Made by a program: the position numbers and the translations under genes. The notes under the pieces were generated by a model. That model was not told the DNA's origin, ran no database searches, and saw only the letters and a list, made by a program, of their open reading frames with translations. A stretch of DNA of 64,000 nucleotides, taken from assembly GCA_963847615.1 (NCBI GenBank), contig CAWKAN010000025.1:248001-312000 (forward strand). The letters are read 5' to 3'. This DNA comes from Palsa-883 sp963847615. GTDB taxonomy: Bacteria; Pseudomonadota; Alphaproteobacteria; Acetobacterales; Acetobacteraceae. This document shows, piece by piece, positions 48,888 to 59,970 of this stretch. Within the stretch, counting starts at the first letter, position 1. Each line of letters begins with the position of its first letter.

Positions 48888-48942
48888 GCTGGTGCCTCTG
48901 CCCGGACAGCAATCTGAACAGACATGCCCCAGACAGCAACAC

Positions 48943-51267
48943 CTACGCCGGCTTCGCCCTCGCCAGCGCCTGCCACACCGCCTCCGGCGTCGCCGGCATG
49001 TCGATATGCGTCACCCCGTCGCCCGCCAGCGCGTCGAGGATCGCGTTGATGATCGCCGGCGGGCTGCCGACCGCGCCGGCCTCGCCGGCGCCCTTCACGC
49101 CCAGCGGATTGGCCACGCAGGGCACCTCGATCAGCTCGACCTCGATGTCCGGCAGGTCGTCGGCACGCGGCAACGCGTAGTCCATGAAGCTGCCGGACAG
49201 CAACTGCCCGGACGCCGGATCGTAGGCGGTTCGTTCCAGCACCGCCTGGCCGAAGCCCTGCGCCACGCCACCCCGCACCTGGCCGCGCACGATCAGCGGG
49301 TTCACCGTCTTGCCGAAATCGTCGCACACCGCGTAGCGCACCAGTTCGACGGCGCCGGTCTCCGGATCGATTTCCACCTCGGCCATGTGGCAGCCGTTGG
49401 GGAAGGTGTGGTGGTCGATCGGCACGATCTCCGCCGCGTCCAGCGTGACAGCCCCCTGCCCGCTCGCCGCCTTCCGCCGCTGCGTCGCCGCCAGCGCCAG
49501 GATGTCGATGCCGCGATCGGTCCCGACGATGGCGAAGTTTCCCCCGGCAAAGCCGATGTCGGCGACGGCGGCTTCCAGCACCTCGGCCGCCGCCTGCTTG
49601 CCCTTGGCGATCACCTGATCCGCCGTCAGCAGGATCGCCTGGCCCTCCGAATACAGGCTGCGCGCGCCGCCGGTGCCGCCGCCGACCGGGATCGTGTCGG
49701 TGTCGCCCTGGCGGATGCGGATTTTTGCCCCGTCCACGCCCAGCCGCGCCGCGGTGAGCTGCACATAGGCGGTCTCGTGCCCCTGGCCGGTGGACTGCGT
49801 GCCGACATAGACGTCGACGCACCCGTCAGCGACGAAACGAATCTCGGCCCGCTCGGTCGGATCGCCGTCGGTCGCTTCCAGGTAGTACGCCAGCCCGAAG
49901 CCGCGCCGCTTGCCGCGCCGCGCCGCCTCGGCGCGACGCGCGGCGAAGCCGGCGTAGTCCATCAGCTCCGCCCCGGCGCCCAGCACGCGGGGGAAATCGC
50001 CGCTGTCGTAGGTCTTGCCCACCGGCGTGCGGTGCGGCATCGCCGACGCCGGCACCATGTTGCGCTTGCGGAACTCGAAACGATCGACCCCCAGCTCGCG
50101 CGCCGCGGCGTCGATCAGCCGCTCGACCAGGTAGTTGCTCTCCGGCCGCCCGGCGCCGCGATAGGCATCGACCGGCACGGTGTTGGTGAACACGCCCAGC
50201 ACGTTGGCGTAGACTGCCTTGAACCCATAGACGCTGGCCAGCACGCCGGTGCCGGCTTCGGTCGGGATGGCCGGCGCGAAGCTGTTCAGATAGGCGCCCA
50301 TGTTGGCGAGGTTCAGCGTCCGCAGCGCCAGCAACTTGCCGTCCTGGTCAATCGCCAACTCGCCCAACGTGATGTTGTCGCGGCCCTGGGTGTCGCACAG
50401 GAACGCCTCGGACCGCCCGGAAGCCCACTTCACCGGCCGCCCCAGCTGGCGCGCGGCGTAGCAGCTCAGCACGTGCTCGGGGTAGAGGAACAGCTTCATG
50501 CCGAAGCCGCCGCCGACATCCGGCGTGACCACGCGGAACCGTTCCTTGTCCGTGTTGAACACCGCGGCGATCAGCTCCTTCACCAGCCAACCGCCCTGGG
50601 TGTTGGCGTACAGCACCCAGCGCCCCGTCGCCGCGTCGAAGTCGGCGACGCAGGCGCGCGCCTCCATCGAAGCGACAACGATGCGGTTGTTCACCACCGT
50701 CAGCCGCGTGACATGCCTCGCCACGGCGAACTGCGCGTCGGTCGCGGCCTTGTCGCCGATCGCCCAGTCGAAGCTGATGTTGTTCGTCACCTCGGGCCAG
50801 ACCAGCGGCGCGCCCGGCTCGGTGGCCACCGACAGATCGGTGATCGAGGGCAGCAGTTCGTAGTCAATCGCCACCAGCTCGGCGGCGTCGCGCGCGGCCG
50901 CGATCGTTTCGGCGACGACGAAGGCCAGCGGATCGCCGACATGGCGCACCGCCGCGTGCGCCAGCACCGGGTGCGGCGGGTCGTGCATCGGCGTGCCGTC
51001 GCGGTTCTGCACCGGCGCGGCGCAGGGCAACGGGCCGATCCCGTCGGCATGCAGGTCCGCGCCGGTATAGACGGCAAGCACGCAAGGCGCGGCCCTCGCG
51101 GCGGCGGTCGCCACCGCGGCGATCCGCGCCGCGGCGTGCGGGCTGCGCACCACCACGCCATGCAGCATGCCGGGCAGCACGATGTCGTCGGCGTAGCGGC
51201 CGTTGCCCGTCAGCAGCCGCGGGTCCTCCACGCGGCGGACCGGTTGGGCGACGCCGAACTTGGTCAT
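48943..51267 (-). CDS. Xanthine dehydrogenase/CO dehydrogenase-family molybdopterin-binding subunit
   Basis: The protein has 774 residues from 51267 (MTKFGVAQPVRRVEDPRLLTGNGRYADDI), with GGAGAGAGCC upstream. The family N-terminal domain is followed by the molybdenum domains, with markers TPDVGGGFGMKLFLYPEH, VPVDAYRGAGRPESNYLVERLID, STGQGHETAYVQ, GGGTGGARSLYSEGQAI and, late, VKGAGEAGAVGSPPAIINAI (Glu in GAGEAG is the active-site base of the family). The AYRGAGRPE stretch fits CO-dehydrogenase-like hydroxylases; the active-site loop motif for CO is not visible. The enzyme would hydroxylate an aldehyde or heterocycle. No FAD or FeS subunit genes are adjacent. Confidence 0.9.
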   Translation of the reverse strand: MTKFGVAQPVRRVEDPRLLTGNGRYADDIVLPGMLHGVVVRSPHAAARIAAVATAAARAAPCVLAVYTGADLHADGIGPLPCAAPVQNRDGTPMHDPPHPVLAHAAVRHVGDPLAFVVAETIAAARDAAELVAIDYELLPSITDLSVATEPGAPLVWPEVTNNISFDWAIGDKAATDAQFAVARHVTRLTVVNNRIVVASMEARACVADFDAATGRWVLYANTQGGWLVKELIAAVFNTDKERFRVVTPDVGGGFGMKLFLYPEHVLSCYAARQLGRPVKWASGRSEAFLCDTQGRDNITLGELAIDQDGKLLALRTLNLANMGAYLNSFAPAIPTEAGTGVLASVYGFKAVYANVLGVFTNTVPVDAYRGAGRPESNYLVERLIDAAARELGVDRFEFRKRNMVPASAMPHRTPVGKTYDSGDFPRVLGAGAELMDYAGFAARRAEAARRGKRRGFGLAYYLEATDGDPTERAEIRFVADGCVDVYVGTQSTGQGHETAYVQLTAARLGVDGAKIRIRQGDTDTIPVGGGTGGARSLYSEGQAILLTADQVIAKGKQAAAEVLEAAVADIGFAGGNFAIVGTDRGIDILALAATQRRKAASGQGAVTLDAAEIVPIDHHTFPNGCHMAEVEIDPETGAVELVRYAVCDDFGKTVNPLIVRGQVRGGVAQGFGQAVLERTAYDPASGQLLSGSFMDYALPRADDLPDIEVELIEVPCVANPLGVKGAGEAGAVGSPPAIINAILDALAGDGVTHIDMPATPEAVWQALARAKPA

Positions 51268-51340
51268 GGCAGGCTCTCTCCGATGCACCTGTATGATGGG
51301 CGCCGAGCATGCCCGCTCGGACAGCGAAAGGCCAAGAGGG

Positions 51341-52525
51341 ATGACGTCACGCAGCCTGTGTGTGCTGAACGCCGGCTCGTCGAGCCTGAAATTCGCGCTC
51401 TACCGCGCCGCCCCCGGGGGCGCGCCGCACCGCGCGCTGGCCGGCGAGGTGGAACGCATCGGCGGGGCGGGATGCCTGCGCATCGCGCCCGCCGACGGCG
51501 CCGCGCCGCGGCAGACGGCGCTGGCGGTGCGCGATCATGCCGAGGCGCTGGCGGTCCTGGCCGGCCTGCCCGACGGGCCGTTGACCGCGCCCGACCTGGC
51601 CGGCTTCGGCCATCGGGTCGTGCATGGCGGTCCGGCGCTGACCGCGCCGGTGCTGGTCGATGCCGCCGCGCTGGCGCGGATCGAGGCGATCTCGCCGCTG
51701 GCGCCGCTGCACAACCCCCCGGCGCTGGCGGTGCTGAAGACGCTCGCCGCGCGGTTTCCCCGCCTGCCGCAGGTCGCCTGCTTCGACACCGCGTTCCATC
51801 GCGGCCATCCCGCCGTCGCCGATCGCTTCGCCATTCCGGATGCGTTCTATCAGGAAGGTGTACGGCGCTATGGGTTTCACGGCCTGTCCTATGAATTCAT
51901 CGCCGGCGCGCTGGCGGCGCGCTATCCCGCGGTCGCGGCCGGGCGCGTCGTGGTGGCGCATCTCGGCTCCGGCGCCTCGATGTGCGCGCTGGCGGGCGGG
52001 CACAGCGTGGATTCCTCGATGGGCTTCACCGCGCTGGACGGGCTGCCGATGGGCACGCGCTCCGGCTCGCTGGATGCCGGGGTGATCCTGTGGTTGCAGC
52101 AGCAGAAGGGCTGGAACGTCGATCGGGTCGAGCACTTCCTCTACGAGGAATGCGGGCTGAAGGGGCTGTCCGGCCTGTCCAACGACATGCGCACCCTGCT
52201 GGCGAGCGAGGCCCCGCTGGCGCGGCTGGCGGTGGACTATTTCGTCTACCACGTGGCGCGCACGGCGGGCGCGCTGGCGGCCAGCATGGGCGGCATCGAC
52301 GCCTTCGTGTTCACCGCCGGCATCGGCGAACGCAGCCCGGAGATCCGCGCCCGCGTGCTGCAACGCCTGGAATGGCTGGGCTTCGCGCTGGATGCGACGG
52401 CCAACCAGCAGGACGGCCCCTGCCTGACGACGGCCGGGTCCGCGCGCCCCGCCTACGTCATCCCGACCGACGAGGAGATCGTCATCGCGCGCCATGCGCT
52501 GGCGCTGATCGACGGCCCGGACTGA
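51341..52525 (+). CDS. ackA: Acetate/propionate kinase
   Basis: The protein has 394 residues from the ATG at 51341, with AAGAGGG upstream. An in-frame start further upstream overlaps the divergent gene. It has VLNAGSSSLKF (adenine-nucleotide phosphate region), GHRVVHGGP with the catalytic region, and CFDTAFHRGHP with a conserved Asp and His. YGFHGLSYEF, HLGSGASMCALAGGHSVDSSMGFTALDGLPMGTRSGSLD and VFTAGIGERSPEIR follow. All ASKHA markers are present. The protein exchanges phosphate between ATP and acetate. No pta gene lies nearby. It is divergent from the molybdopterin gene over a 73-base spacer and runs tail-to-tail to the RND permease with two bases between stops. Confidence 0.95.
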   Translation: MTSRSLCVLNAGSSSLKFALYRAAPGGAPHRALAGEVERIGGAGCLRIAPADGAAPRQTALAVRDHAEALAVLAGLPDGPLTAPDLAGFGHRVVHGGPALTAPVLVDAAALARIEAISPLAPLHNPPALAVLKTLAARFPRLPQVACFDTAFHRGHPAVADRFAIPDAFYQEGVRRYGFHGLSYEFIAGALAARYPAVAAGRVVVAHLGSGASMCALAGGHSVDSSMGFTALDGLPMGTRSGSLDAGVILWLQQQKGWNVDRVEHFLYEECGLKGLSGLSNDMRTLLASEAPLARLAVDYFVYHVARTAGALAASMGGIDAFVFTAGIGERSPEIRARVLQRLEWLGFALDATANQQDGPCLTTAGSARPAYVIPTDEEIVIARHALALIDGPD

Positions 52526-52527
52526 AA

Positions 52528-55500
52528 TCAGCCGTCCGATCCACCAGCGGAACCGTTCCGCCCCCGCCCCCCGAAGCGCGCCTTGCCCCACTCGCGCAAC
52601 GACTGGAACGTCACGTACAGCATCGGGATCAGGAAGATGCCGATCGAGCTGGCCACGATCATCCCGGCGAACACCGCCGTGCCGATGCCGCGCCGGCTGA
52701 GCTGCGCCGCGCCCTGCGCGGTGACCAGCGGCAGCAGGCCCAGGATGAACGCGACCGAGGTCATCATCACCGCGCGGAACCGGGTGCGCGCGCCCAGCAC
52801 CGCCGCGGCGCGGATCGGCAGCCCGGCCTCGCGCTGTTCCTTGGCGAATTCGACGATCAGGATGCCGTTCTTCGCCGCCAGCGCGATCAGCACCACCAGG
52901 CCGATCTGGGCATACAGATCCACCGACAGCCCGGCGAGGTGGATGCCGATGAAGGCGCCGACCACGCCGACGACCACCGACAGCAGCACCGGCACCGGAA
53001 TGGTCCAGCTTTCATACAGCCCGACCAGGAACAGATAGGCGAACAGCACCGCCAGCCCAAGGATCAGCCCGGTGCGCCCGGCCGCCAGCTCTTCCTGATA
53101 AGCGGTGCCGGTCCATTCGAACCCGTAGCCCGGCGGCAGCGTGCGCGCCGAGACCGCTGCCATCGCGGCGAGCGCGGTGCCCGACGACACGCCCGGCGCC
53201 GGGCCGCCATTGACGGTGATCGAGCGGTAGTTGTTGTAGCGCGTGATCACCTGCGGTCCGGTGATGATGCGCAACGAGGCGATCGCCCGCAGCGGCACCA
53301 TCTGGCCGGTCCTGTTGCGCACGAAGATGCGCCAGATCGCCGGGATGTCGGCCCGGTCCGCCGACTCACCCTCGATGTTCACCTGCCAGGTGCGGCCATA
53401 CTGGTTGAAGTCGTTGACGTAGATGCCGCCCAGCGTCGCCTGCAACGCGGTGAACACGTCGCTGATCGACAGGCCCAGCGCCTGCGCCTTGTCGCGGTCG
53501 ATGTCGAGGAACAGCGACGGGTTGGTCGCGGTGAAGGTGGAGAACACCCGCGTCAACCTTGGGTCCTGGTTGGCCGCCGCCAGCAGGCCGCGCAGCACCG
53601 CCCCGTTGTCGCTGGGGTCCTGGCCCTGCAACGCCTCAAGCTGGTATTCGAACCCGCCGCCGGTGCCCAGGCCGATGATCGGCGGCAGGTTGAACGGGAA
53701 GATCACCGCCGAACGGATCTGCTGCACCGCGCCGAAGCTGCGCGCCACCAGCGCCTTCACCCCGTCGGCCACGCCGGTGCGATCGGCGAACGGCTTCAGC
53801 CGCGCCACCATGAACGCCGCGTTCGGCTCGTAGACCCCGTCCAGCAGCGAGAAGCCGATGATCGACAGCGTGTCCTGCACCTGCGGCATTGCGTGCAGCA
53901 GCGTCCCCACCCGCGCGGCCACCGCGGCGGAGCGCGCGACCGAGGCGCCGTCGGGCAATTGCGCGGCGATGAAGAACGCGCCCTGGTCCTCCTCCGGCAA
54001 AAATCCGGTCGGCGTGTGCACCGACAGATAGAAGGCGCCGGCGCCGCAGGCGGCGATCGCGACCAAGGCGAGCCAGGCCACGCGCACCAGGCGCTGCACC
54101 ACGCGGGCATAACCGTTGCGCGCATGGTCGATGCCGTTGAGCACCCGGCCCATCGGTCCGTGCCGCTGGCCGACATGGTGCAGGAACACCGCGCACAGCG
54201 CCGGCGACAGGGTCAGCGCATTGATCGCCGAAATCAGCATCGCCGCGCTGATGGTCACGGCGAACTGGCGGAACAGCGTGCCCGACAGGCCCGGAATGAA
54301 CGCGACCGGCACGAACACCGACAGCAGCACCAGGGTGATGGCGATGATCGGTCCGGTGATCTGGCGCATCGCGATCATCGTCGCCTCGGTCGGCGACAGG
54401 TTCGGATGCTCCTCCATCACCCGCTCGACGTTCTCCACCACGACGATCGCGTCATCGACGACGATGCCGATCGCCAGCACCATGGCGAGCAGGGAGATGG
54501 TGTTGGCCGAATAGCCGAGGCCCAGCAGCACGGCGAAGGCGCCGATCAGGCTGACCGGCACCGCAACGGTCGGGATGATGGTGGCGCGCGCGTTGCCGAG
54601 GAACAGGTAGACGACGAGCACCACCAGGACGAAGGCGATGCCCAGGGTCCTGATCACGTCGTGGATCGTGTCGCGGACGAAGCTGGTCGAATCGTAGATC
54701 ACCTGGGCATGCAGGCCGGGCGGAAACCGCCCGCGCAGCTTGTCGAGCGTCTGCGCCACCGCGGTGGCGGCCTGCACCGCGTTGGCGCCGGGCGCCAGGT
54801 AGATGCCGATCGGCACCGCGGGCCGGCCGTTCAGCCGCGCCTCGCTGTCCATGTTCTGCGCGCCGAGTTCGATCCGCGCCACGTCGCGCAGCCGCAGCAC
54901 CGAGCCGTCCGGATTGGCGCGGATGACGATGGCACCGAACTCGGCCGGGGTGACCAGCCGGCCACGGGTCTGCAGGTTGAACTGGAACTGCTGGTCGTTG
55001 CCGATCGGCCGCGCGCCGATCCGCCCGACCGGGGCCACGACGTTCTGCGCGTCGATCGCCGCGATGATGTCGTTCGGCGCCAGGTTCAGGCTGACCAGGC
55101 GGTTGGTGTCGAACCAGATGCGCATCGAGTAGTTCAGCTTGCTGAACAGGTTCGCCTGGCCGACGCCCGGGGTGCGCGACAGCTCGTCCAGCACGTTGAT
55201 CAGCACGTAGTTGGTGATGAACAGCGGATCCATCTTCGGGTCGTCGCCGTAGAACGCCAGGAACTCCAGGATCGAGGAGGATTTCTTCTGGACCGTCAGG
55301 CCTTCCTGGCGCACCTCGTCCGGCAGTTGCGACAGCGCGGTCTGCACCCGGTTGTTGACGTTGACGGTGTCGATGTCGGGATCGGAATCGAGCGCGAAGC
55401 TGACGCTCAGCGAATAGCTGCCGTCGTTGCCGCTGTTCGACTTCATGTAGATCATCTTGTCGACGCCGACGACCTTCGCCTCGATCGGCTGGGCCACGGC

Positions 55501-55681
55501 GCTTTCGACCACCTGGGCCGAGGCGCCGGGATAGCTGGCGGTGACCGGTCACCTGCGGCGGCACGATGTTGGGAAGCTGCGCCACGGGAATGCGCAGCAT
55601 CGACAGCGCGCCGGCCAGCGTGATGACGATCGCGATGACGATCGCCAGCCGCGGCCGGCGGATGAACACGGCGGAGATCAT
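52528..55681 (-). CDS. RND multidrug efflux permease (AcrB-like), one apparent frameshift near 55546
   Basis: This is an inner-membrane proton-driven pump subunit. The start MISAVFIRRPRLAIVIAIVITLAGALSMLRIPVAQLPNIVPPQVT is in one frame. The rest starts in another as VTASYPGASAQVVESAVAQPIEAKVVGVDKMIYMKSNSG. Removing one base joins QVT-VTASYPG and gives 1050 residues, the normal length. All features follow: the large periplasmic porter domains, SLLAMVLAIGIVVDDAIVVVENVERVMEE in helix 4 with the proton-relay Asp pair, GFLPEEDQGAFF, and a second repeat ending in LVVLIALAAKNGILIVEFAKEQRE. It follows the adaptor gene with three bases between, so it is the second gene of an efflux operon. No outer-membrane channel follows. 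Confidence 0.93.
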
Positions 55682-55684
55682 CTG

Positions 55685-56842
55685 CTACGGCTGGCCCGCG
55701 CCGAGCGGCGGGCTGGCCGGCCCGGGCTGCACCACCATCCCGGGGCGGACCCGCTGGATGCCGTCCAGCACGACCATCTGCCCCTCGGTCAGGCCGCTGA
55801 GCACCGCGGCCGTCATCGGCGTCGACTGGCCGAGCTGCACGCGCGCCTGCTGCACCTTGTTGTCGGCGCCGACGGTATAGACGTAATCGCCCTGCTGGTC
55901 GGTCAGCACCGCCGTGCGCGGCACCGCCAGCAGCTGCACCGGCGCCGCGCCTTCCAGCAGCACGGTGACGAACTCGCCATCGACCAGCTCGCGCTCGGTG
56001 AAGCCGTTCGCGGCGTCGTGGCCGAGCGGCGGATTGGCGATCGAGCCGCGCAGGATGACGGTGTCGGTGGTCGGCGCGACGGTGTTGTCCTCGAAGTTGA
56101 GCGTGCCCGTCTGGTCATCCAGCGTCCCGTCGGGCAGGCGGATGCGGATCACCACCGCGCCGAACCCGCCCTTGCCGGCGGTGCGGTGCCGGAGGTCCAG
56201 CATGGCCCGCACCGAGACCGGAAAGACCACGTGCATCGGGTCCTGGCTGACGATGCTGGCCAGCGTGCCGGAACTCGGCGAGACGACGTTGCCCACGGTG
56301 ACCGTGGTGCGGCCGATCTTGCCGCTGATCGGCGCGTGGATCTCGGTGTAGCCCAGGTTGATCGCCGACTGTTTCTGCTGCGCCTGCGCCGCCAGCACCT
56401 GGGCGGCGTCCGACAGCATCGCGGCACGCGCGTCGTCCACGACGGATTGCTGGCCGGCCGGCGTGTGCAGCAGCGTCGAGGCGCGACTGAGCGTGATGGC
56501 GGCGTTCTGCAGTCTTGCCTGCGCCTCCTGCACCGCGGCCTGCTTGGCCGCGAGGTCGGCCTGGAACGGCGCCTGCTCCAGCACGTAGAGCAGGTCGCCC
56601 TGTTTCACCTCGCTGCCCTCGGCGAAGCGCCGCTGGTCGAGGAAGGCGGTGACGCGGGCGATCAGGTTGACCCGGTCGATCGCCTGGATGCGGCCGACGA
56701 ATTCCGACGTCTCGGTGACCGGCTGTTGCTGCACCCGAACCACCCCCACCGCGGGCGGCCCGCCGGGCGCCTGCGCATGGACCGGGGGCGGGGCCAGGCC
56801 GGCGCAGACGGCCAGGAGCACAGCCAGCAGGCTTGGGCGCAT
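55685..56842 (-). CDS. RND efflux periplasmic adaptor (membrane fusion protein)
   Basis: The protein has 385 residues from 56842, with CGGAGGG upstream. A signal peptide runs MRPSLLAVLLAVCAGLAPPPVHAQ. The barrel-sandwich half follows (VTETSEFVGRIQAIDRVNLIARVTAFLDQRRFAEGSEVKQGDLLYVLEQAPFQADL), then the coiled-coil hairpin (AKQAAVQEAQARLQNAAITLSRASTLL) and the lipoyl second half (YTEIHAPISGKIGRTTVTVGNVVSP). It links the inner-membrane RND permease to an outer-membrane channel. It is the first gene of the operon. No lipid-attachment Cys follows the signal, so unlike AcrA it is probably not lipidated. A promoter is expected in the 300-base divergent spacer upstream. Confidence 0.93.
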   Translation of the reverse strand: MRPSLLAVLLAVCAGLAPPPVHAQAPGGPPAVGVVRVQQQPVTETSEFVGRIQAIDRVNLIARVTAFLDQRRFAEGSEVKQGDLLYVLEQAPFQADLAAKQAAVQEAQARLQNAAITLSRASTLLHTPAGQQSVVDDARAAMLSDAAQVLAAQAQQKQSAINLGYTEIHAPISGKIGRTTVTVGNVVSPSSGTLASIVSQDPMHVVFPVSVRAMLDLRHRTAGKGGFGAVVIRIRLPDGTLDDQTGTLNFEDNTVAPTTDTVILRGSIANPPLGHDAANGFTERELVDGEFVTVLLEGAAPVQLLAVPRTAVLTDQQGDYVYTVGADNKVQQARVQLGQSTPMTAAVLSGLTEGQMVVLDGIQRVRPGMVVQPGPASPPLGAGQP

Positions 56843-57142
56843 CGCGTCGATCCCTCCGAAAGGCGCGCGCTGCGGCGCACCAATGCGCACAGGTAAGCCA
56901 TCCGCCGCGCCAGGCAATAGCCGACACTGGCGGGTTCGCGGGCCGGGTCCCGGACGGGCGACCGGACGCGCCCAGCGGGCGGTGCCGCACTGGCGGGTGG
57001 CCGTGCACCGCCATGCGCTTGCCTGCGTCCAATCGATCGGGTTGCGGATCGATCGCCATACCCCCCTTGAAACCGATGCCGCCGCGTGCCTAGGCTGGCA
57101 GTCCGGACTGCCGACAACGAAAAAACATTCAGGGAGGGTAGC
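56843..57142. promoter_or_regulatory. Divergent spacer between the efflux operon and the ABC-transporter operon
   Basis: These 300 bases must hold the start signals of both operons. No regulator gene lies inside. The part near 57,100-57,140 (GACAACGAAAAAACATTCAGGGAGGG) is more AT-rich and ends in a strong ribosome site for the 57143 gene. No convincing operator palindrome or -35/-10 pair could be fixed. Confidence 0.4.
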
Positions 57143-58457
57143 GTGTTCCGGAAAGCATTTGTCTGCCTTATGGGCGGACTGTTCGGCGTTGCCGCAATGG
57201 TTGCAGTACCCGACCGGCGCCAGCGCCCAGCAGAAGACCATCAAGATCGGCGTGGTCTATGACCTGACCGGTCCGTTCGCCGGTGGCGGGTCCGAGTTGC
57301 AATATCTCGGCGCCAAGCTGGTCATCGACTGGTTCAACAAGAATGGCGGCATCGACGGCTACAAGGTCGAGCCGATCTATGCCGACGCGCAGAGCAAGCC
57401 CGATGTCGCCATCAACGAAGCGGTCCGCCTGATCGAGCAGGAAAAGGTGGACATGCTGCTGGGCTTCTATTCCTCGGCCGAATGCGTTCCGGTGGCGGCG
57501 CGCGTCGAGGAATTCAAGAAGTTCATGTGGATCACCACCTGCATCGCCTCGCCGGTGCTGGCCGGGCGCAACCTGAAGTACGTGTTCCGGCCGCAGCCCT
57601 ATGGGACGCAGTGGGGTCTTGCCTCCACCGCCATGGTCGCGGCGTATTCGAAGGCGCAGCTCGGCAAGGATCCGAAGGACCTGCGCGTGGCGATCGTCCA
57701 CGAGGATGGCCCGTACGGCACCGATGTCGCCAAGGGCAACGCCGAGGGATCGGCGAAGGCCGGCTTCAAGGTCGTGCTCAACGAAGGCTACTCCAGTTCG
57801 GCACCGGATCTTTCCTCGCTGGTCACCAAGCTGAAGCGCGGCCGCCCGGACGTGATCTTCCACACCGGCTACAATCCGGACATCACGCTGTTCCTGCGCC
57901 AGGCGCGCGAGCTGGGGCTGCGCTTCGATGCCCTGATCGGCCAGGGTGCCGGCTACACCGTCTATTCCAAGCTGAAGGAGACGGTGGGCAACGACGCCAA
58001 CTATTTCTTCGACGTTGACCCGATCTCGATCTGGCAGACCAACGAGAAGTCGCTGCAGCCGGATCTGCCGCCGATGATCAAGCTGATCGGCGAGGAGTAC
58101 ATGAAGGCCAAGCCGGACACCGTGATCAAATCGGCGCATGTCGGCATGGCGGCGTCCAACACCTACTTGTTCCTGACCGATGTGCTGCCGCGGGCGATCA
58201 AGAAATATGGCGGCATCACCTCGGACGATCTGCGCCAGGCGGCGGTGGACACCGATGTGCCGGATGGCGGCACCATGCTGGGCTTCGGCGCCAAGTTCGA
58301 GGGCCCGGGCCAGCCGATGGAAGGCCAGAACGAGCGCGCCTATCCGGTGATCGTGCAGTATATCGACGACAAGTCCTACGTGGTCTGGCCGCAGGCGCAG
58401 GCGGAACGTCCGCCGGTGCTGAAGCTGCCGGCCAGCTCGCCGTACGCGGCCCGGTGA
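57143..58457 (+). CDS. Branched-chain amino-acid-type ABC transporter substrate-binding protein, one apparent frameshift at the signal-peptide end
   Basis: The GTG at 57143 follows AGGGAGGG and starts a signal peptide (MFRKAFVCLMGGLFGVAAMVAV). It shifts frame at 57209-57211, where one C too many follows GTA. The corrected joint is VAVPTGASAQQKTIKIGVVYDLTGPFAGGG, with cleavage after ASA. The mature part is a Peripla_BP_6 domain: NKNGGIDGYKVEPIYADAQSKPDVAINEAVRLIEQEKVDMLLGFYSS, VFRPQPYGTQWG and DLRVAIVHEDGPYGTDVAKGNAEGSAKAGFKVV. With the shift repaired it is 437 residues. It should bind an amino acid, amide or aromatic acid for the LivGFHM genes that follow at 58468. Confidence 0.92.
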
Positions 58458-58467
58458 ACCTGCCTCC

Positions 58468-59234
58468 GTGCTGCAAGTCTCCGGCCTGTCCAAGCGCTTC
58501 GGCGGCTTCACCGCCGTCGCCAACGTGTCGTTCAAGGTCGATCAGGGCGAGATTCTCGGCCTGATCGGCCCGAACGGCTCGGGCAAGAGCACCATCTTCA
58601 ACATGCTGTCCGGGACCCTGGCGCCGACCGCCGGCTCGATCCGGTTCGACGGGCGCGAGATCGGCGGCGCCGCGCCGCATCGCATCATCAACCGGGGCGT
58701 CGGGCGCACCTTCCAGATCCCGCGCCCGTTCCGCCGGCTGACCATCTTCGAGAACGTGACCCTCGCGGGGTTTTACGGCCAGGGGGCGAAGTCCGGCCAT
58801 CATTCCCGCAGCCGGGCATTCGAGGCGGCGGAGCGCGCGCTGACGATGGTCGGGCTGACCACCGACCGCACCGCCCCGGTGAGCAGCCTCGGCGCCGCCG
58901 GGCTGAAGAAGCTGGAACTCGCCAAGGCGCTGGCGACCGGGCCGAAGCTGCTGCTGGCCGACGAAAGCCTGGGCGGCCTCGACGAGACCGAGATGGGCCA
59001 GGCGGCCGACATGCTGCGCCGCATCCGCGGCGAGCTCGGCATCACCATCATCTGGGTCGAGCACATCATGGGCGTGCTGATGCGCGTGGTCGATCGTGTC
59101 ATGGTGCTGGACCACGGCGAGAAGATCGCCGAGGGCCTGCCTGAGGAAGTTGCCGCCGACCCGCGCGTGGTCGAGGTCTATCTCGGCTCCGACGCCGGGG
59201 AGGTGCAGGCGATGACGGCCGCGCGCGCCAGCGC

Positions 59235-59238
<4 letters not shown>
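58468..59238 (+). CDS. livG: ABC transporter ATP-binding protein (LivG-type)
   Basis: The protein has 256 residues from the GTG at 58468, 10 bases after the binding protein. Walker A is GPNGSGKS (about 35-42), then VGRTFQIPRPFRRLTIFENV (Q loop) and LLLADESLGGLDETEMG (Walker B). The signature, normally LSGGE/LSYGE, is SLGAAGLKKLELAKAL here. It is thus a divergent LivG, and the usual GG pair is replaced by GAAG. VEHIMGVLMRVVDRVMVLDHGEKIAEGLPEEVAADPRVVEVYLG (H loop and end) is standard. The ATPase should pair with LivF. The stop overlaps the livF start (ATGA). Confidence 0.92.
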
Positions 59239-59948
<710 letters not shown>

Positions 59949-59970
59949 CAGGCAAGGGAGCCCCGCCTGG

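Noticed and set aside
51982..55623. A long plus-strand frame across acetate kinase and the RND permease
   Set aside because: It is antisense to the RND permease and rich in Arg/His/Gly without family motifs. It is a composition shadow.
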